Below, piece after piece: positions 36,363-37,443 of a stretch of 37,443 nt of DNA. A program made the translations under genes and the position numbers. Location: positions 1 to 37,443 of the forward strand of contig JANJVS010000002.1 in NCBI GenBank assembly GCA_024709955.1. Direction: 5' to 3'. The stretch comes from Rhodocyclaceae bacterium. GTDB taxonomy: Bacteria > Pseudomonadota > Gammaproteobacteria > Burkholderiales > Rhodocyclaceae. The notes under the pieces were generated by a model, which searched no databases, was not told the DNA's origin, and worked only from the letters and a program-made list of their open reading frames with translations. Positions within the stretch are counted from its first letter, which is position 1. Each line of letters begins with the position of its first letter.

Positions 36363-37021
36363 GTCGCGCTCCCGCCCGCGCCGGCGCCGTGCAGCCCGCG
36401 CAGAATGATGTCGAAATAGGCGGCGAAATAGTCCTCGTTGGCGACGCCGGCCTCGGCGCAGCAGTCGAGGGAGTGGTTCCAGATCATGCGCATCAAGAGC
36501 GGCGCCATGACGACGAGGAGCGCCGCCTCGACGTTCGCCGGCGCGAACTCGCCGCGCGCGATGCCGCGCGCGACGACGCCGCGCGCCAGCCCCGTGCCGC
36601 GCTGGATCACCTCGCGGTGGTAGAAGGCGGCGATCTCGGGGAAATTGCGCGCCTCGGCGAACACCAGCTTGGGCAGGCCGCCGATGCGCTGCGATCCCAC
36701 CAGGCGCCAGATGGCGCAGACCACCTCGCGCAGCAGCTCGTCGGTGGGGCCGGCGAAGCCGGCGACGAGCTTTTCGGCCTCGGCGAGCGCCGGCAGCAGG
36801 CCCTCGCGCACCACCGCCTGGAACAGCGCCTCCTTGTTCTCGAAATAGAGGTAGAGCGTGCCCTTCGACACGCCGGCCAGGGCCGCGACATCCTCCAGGC
36901 GCGTGGCCGCGTAGCCGCGCTCGACGAAGAGTTCCAGCGCGGCGGCGGTCAGCTCGGCGGGACGGGCATCCTTGCGGCGGCGGCGCGGCGTGGCCCCGGA
37001 TACGGCGGGTTTTGTTGACAT
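36359..37021 (-). CDS. TetR/AcrR-family transcriptional regulator
   Basis: A 220-residue regulator with a basic N-terminal tail (PRRRRKDARP) and a TetR helix-turn-helix at about 24-70. The recognition part is LEDVAALAGVSKGTLYLYFENKEALFQ. The C-terminal ligand domain includes a TetR_C-like region (RIGGLPKLVFAEARNFPEIAAFYHREV). It is the first gene of the efflux operon and overlaps adaptor 2. Most such regulators repress their own pump operon and release it on ligand binding. A perfect palindrome just upstream (37031-37042) is the likely operator. The ligand is unknown. Confidence 0.92.
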   Translation of the reverse strand: MSTKPAVSGATPRRRRKDARPAELTAAALELFVERGYAATRLEDVAALAGVSKGTLYLYFENKEALFQAVVREGLLPALAEAEKLVAGFAGPTDELLREVVCAIWRLVGSQRIGGLPKLVFAEARNFPEIAAFYHREVIQRGTGLARGVVARGIARGEFAPANVEAALLVVMAPLLMRMIWNHSLDCCAEAGVANEDYFAAYFDIILRGLHGAGAGGSAT

Positions 37022-37030
37022 CTTGACGTG

Positions 37031-37042
37031 GTCATTAATGAC
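37031..37042 (-). promoter_or_regulatory. Candidate TetR operator palindrome
   Basis: GTCATTAATGAC is a perfect 12-base palindrome, 9 bases upstream of the TetR ATG. Further GAC/GTC half-site-like words (TTGACG at 37023-37028 and AAGGTC at 37046-37051) flank it. Its AT-rich composition stands out from the surroundings. Autorepression of the regulator-pump operon is inferred from position and family habit. Confidence 0.5.
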
Positions 37043-37107
37043 TTGAAGGTCAGTAATCTATCCGCGCCTTTTCGCCCTGTCAATGCGGATTTCGGTCCTG
37101 CGGGCCG

Positions 37108-37132
37108 AAAAAGTCGGCGTTGGTGGGACGGT
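37108..37132 (-). repeat. Dispersed 23-bp repeat, copy 8 (intergenic)
   Basis: On the minus strand it begins ACCGTCCCACC, continues AACGCCGAC and ends in a run of five T. Three G-to-A changes from copy 3 lie in the middle block. It is preceded by C on that strand and lies between the TetR operator region and the hairpin repeat. Confidence 0.85.
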
Positions 37133-37265
37133 GAACGGAGCGCAGTCCAGGCAGCCTTGCCGAAGGGCCGCTCCCGAGGCAAGGCGGCACGCGCCGCAGG
37201 CGCAATCCGCACCGCCACCCAATTAACCCTCCCCGTAATAAACGCGCGCAGCGCGCACAAAGTTT

Positions 37266-37285
37266 CCCCTCCTGTGAAGGAGGGG
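37266..37285. repeat. Intergenic hairpin element (REP-like)
   Basis: A perfect 8-bp stem (CCCCTCCT with AGGAGGGG) around a GTGA loop. It is followed by CTGGGGGAGGT. I recall very similar C-rich/G-rich hairpins scattered between genes in many proteobacteria. No T tract follows, so it is not a standard terminator. Confidence 0.5.
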
Positions 37286-37379
37286 CTGGGGGAGGTCGGG
37301 TCCAATTGTCGCCGCGGCGATTGTCTTGGCGGCAATAGGACGGCAGAATCGGCCATTCACGATCAGGAGGGGAGCCAAC

Positions 37380-37443
37380 ATGTCGAGCATCGTCAGCGTC
37401 GTCTTCGAGCGCAACCGCGAATACGAACTCATCGCCCACGCCG
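37380..37443 (+). CDS. Unidentified protein, first 21 codons only
   Basis: An ATG at 37380 follows a strong AGGAGGGG ribosome-binding site (37365-37372, seven bases away) and opens a frame MSSIVSVVFERNREYELIA that runs off the window. The composition (GC-rich third positions) suits a real gene. I do not recognise the protein from this fragment. Confidence 0.55.
   Translation, partial: MSSIVSVVFERNREYELIAHA

Larger units (their letters stand above)
37022..37379. other. 358-base intergenic region between TetR and the last gene
   Basis: This is the longest gene-free stretch in the window. Going rightward it holds the palindrome near the TetR start, an inverted copy of the dispersed repeat (37108-37132), a GC-alternating self-complementary stretch near 37243-37256, and a CCCCTCCT/AGGAGGGG hairpin (37266-37285) followed by GGGGGAGGT. 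It ends with a strong AGGAGGGG ribosome-binding site (37365-37372) before the final ATG. No convincing protein-coding frame is seen inside it. Confidence 0.6.

Noticed and set aside
2963-37132. Reading the dispersed repeat as a CRISPR array
   Set aside because: Copies are hundreds to thousands of bases apart, on both strands, and mostly inside genes. There are no regular spacers and no cas genes.

Overview
This 37.4 kb window is high-GC DNA that reads like a Gram-negative proteobacterium, most likely a betaproteobacterium of the Rhodocyclales type. That assignment is inferred from gene content and style: pcm-like, rhodanese and tolC genes next to waaA/waaC, Pseudomonas-like LPS core kinase genes, and tightly packed ATGA/GTGA-overlapping genes. 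No rRNA, tRNA, CRISPR array, insertion sequence or origin was seen.

Layout. (1) 1-5064: the end of a decaying RHS/YD-repeat gene, glycogen phosphorylase (glgP), a VapBC-type toxin-antitoxin pair, and UDP-glucose 6-dehydrogenase on the minus strand. (2) 5254-12964 (plus): galE, a GT2 glycosyltransferase, an InaA-type kinase-like gene, waaG, waaP, a second LPS kinase, a two-domain kinase, and a lower-GC SAM methyltransferase. (3) 12982-14787 (minus): msbA. (4) 14879-15496 (plus): another kinase-like gene. (5) 22797 down to 15460 (minus): a six-gene surface-sugar operon with a carbamoyltransferase, four glycosyltransferases (GT4, GT9, CgeB-like, GT2) and a GT-C-like membrane protein. (6) 22856-25104 (plus): waaC and waaA, followed by a secreted SH3 protein. 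(7) 37021 down to 25681 (minus): a TetR regulator, two adaptor/RND pump pairs, a Pcm-like methyltransferase, a rhodanese and a TolC-type outer-membrane channel. (8) The window ends in the first codons of an unidentified gene.

How it fits together. galE, and probably ugd, supply nucleotide sugars. waaA adds Kdo to lipid A and waaC adds the first heptose. WaaG and the other glycosyltransferases extend the core. WaaP and its relatives phosphorylate it, the carbamoyltransferase caps it, and MsbA flips the lipid A-core. The efflux operon brings its own regulator, two pumps and an outer-membrane channel.

The most unusual signal is a dispersed element of about 23-25 bp. It begins ACCGTCCC and ends CGACTTT. 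Eight clear copies and one divergent copy occur on both strands, three between genes and six inside genes (waaP, the next kinase, waaC, waaA, and twice in one efflux adaptor). The consensus is open in all six reading frames, and the eight clear copies use four different frames where they fall in genes. I do not recognise it as a named repeat family.
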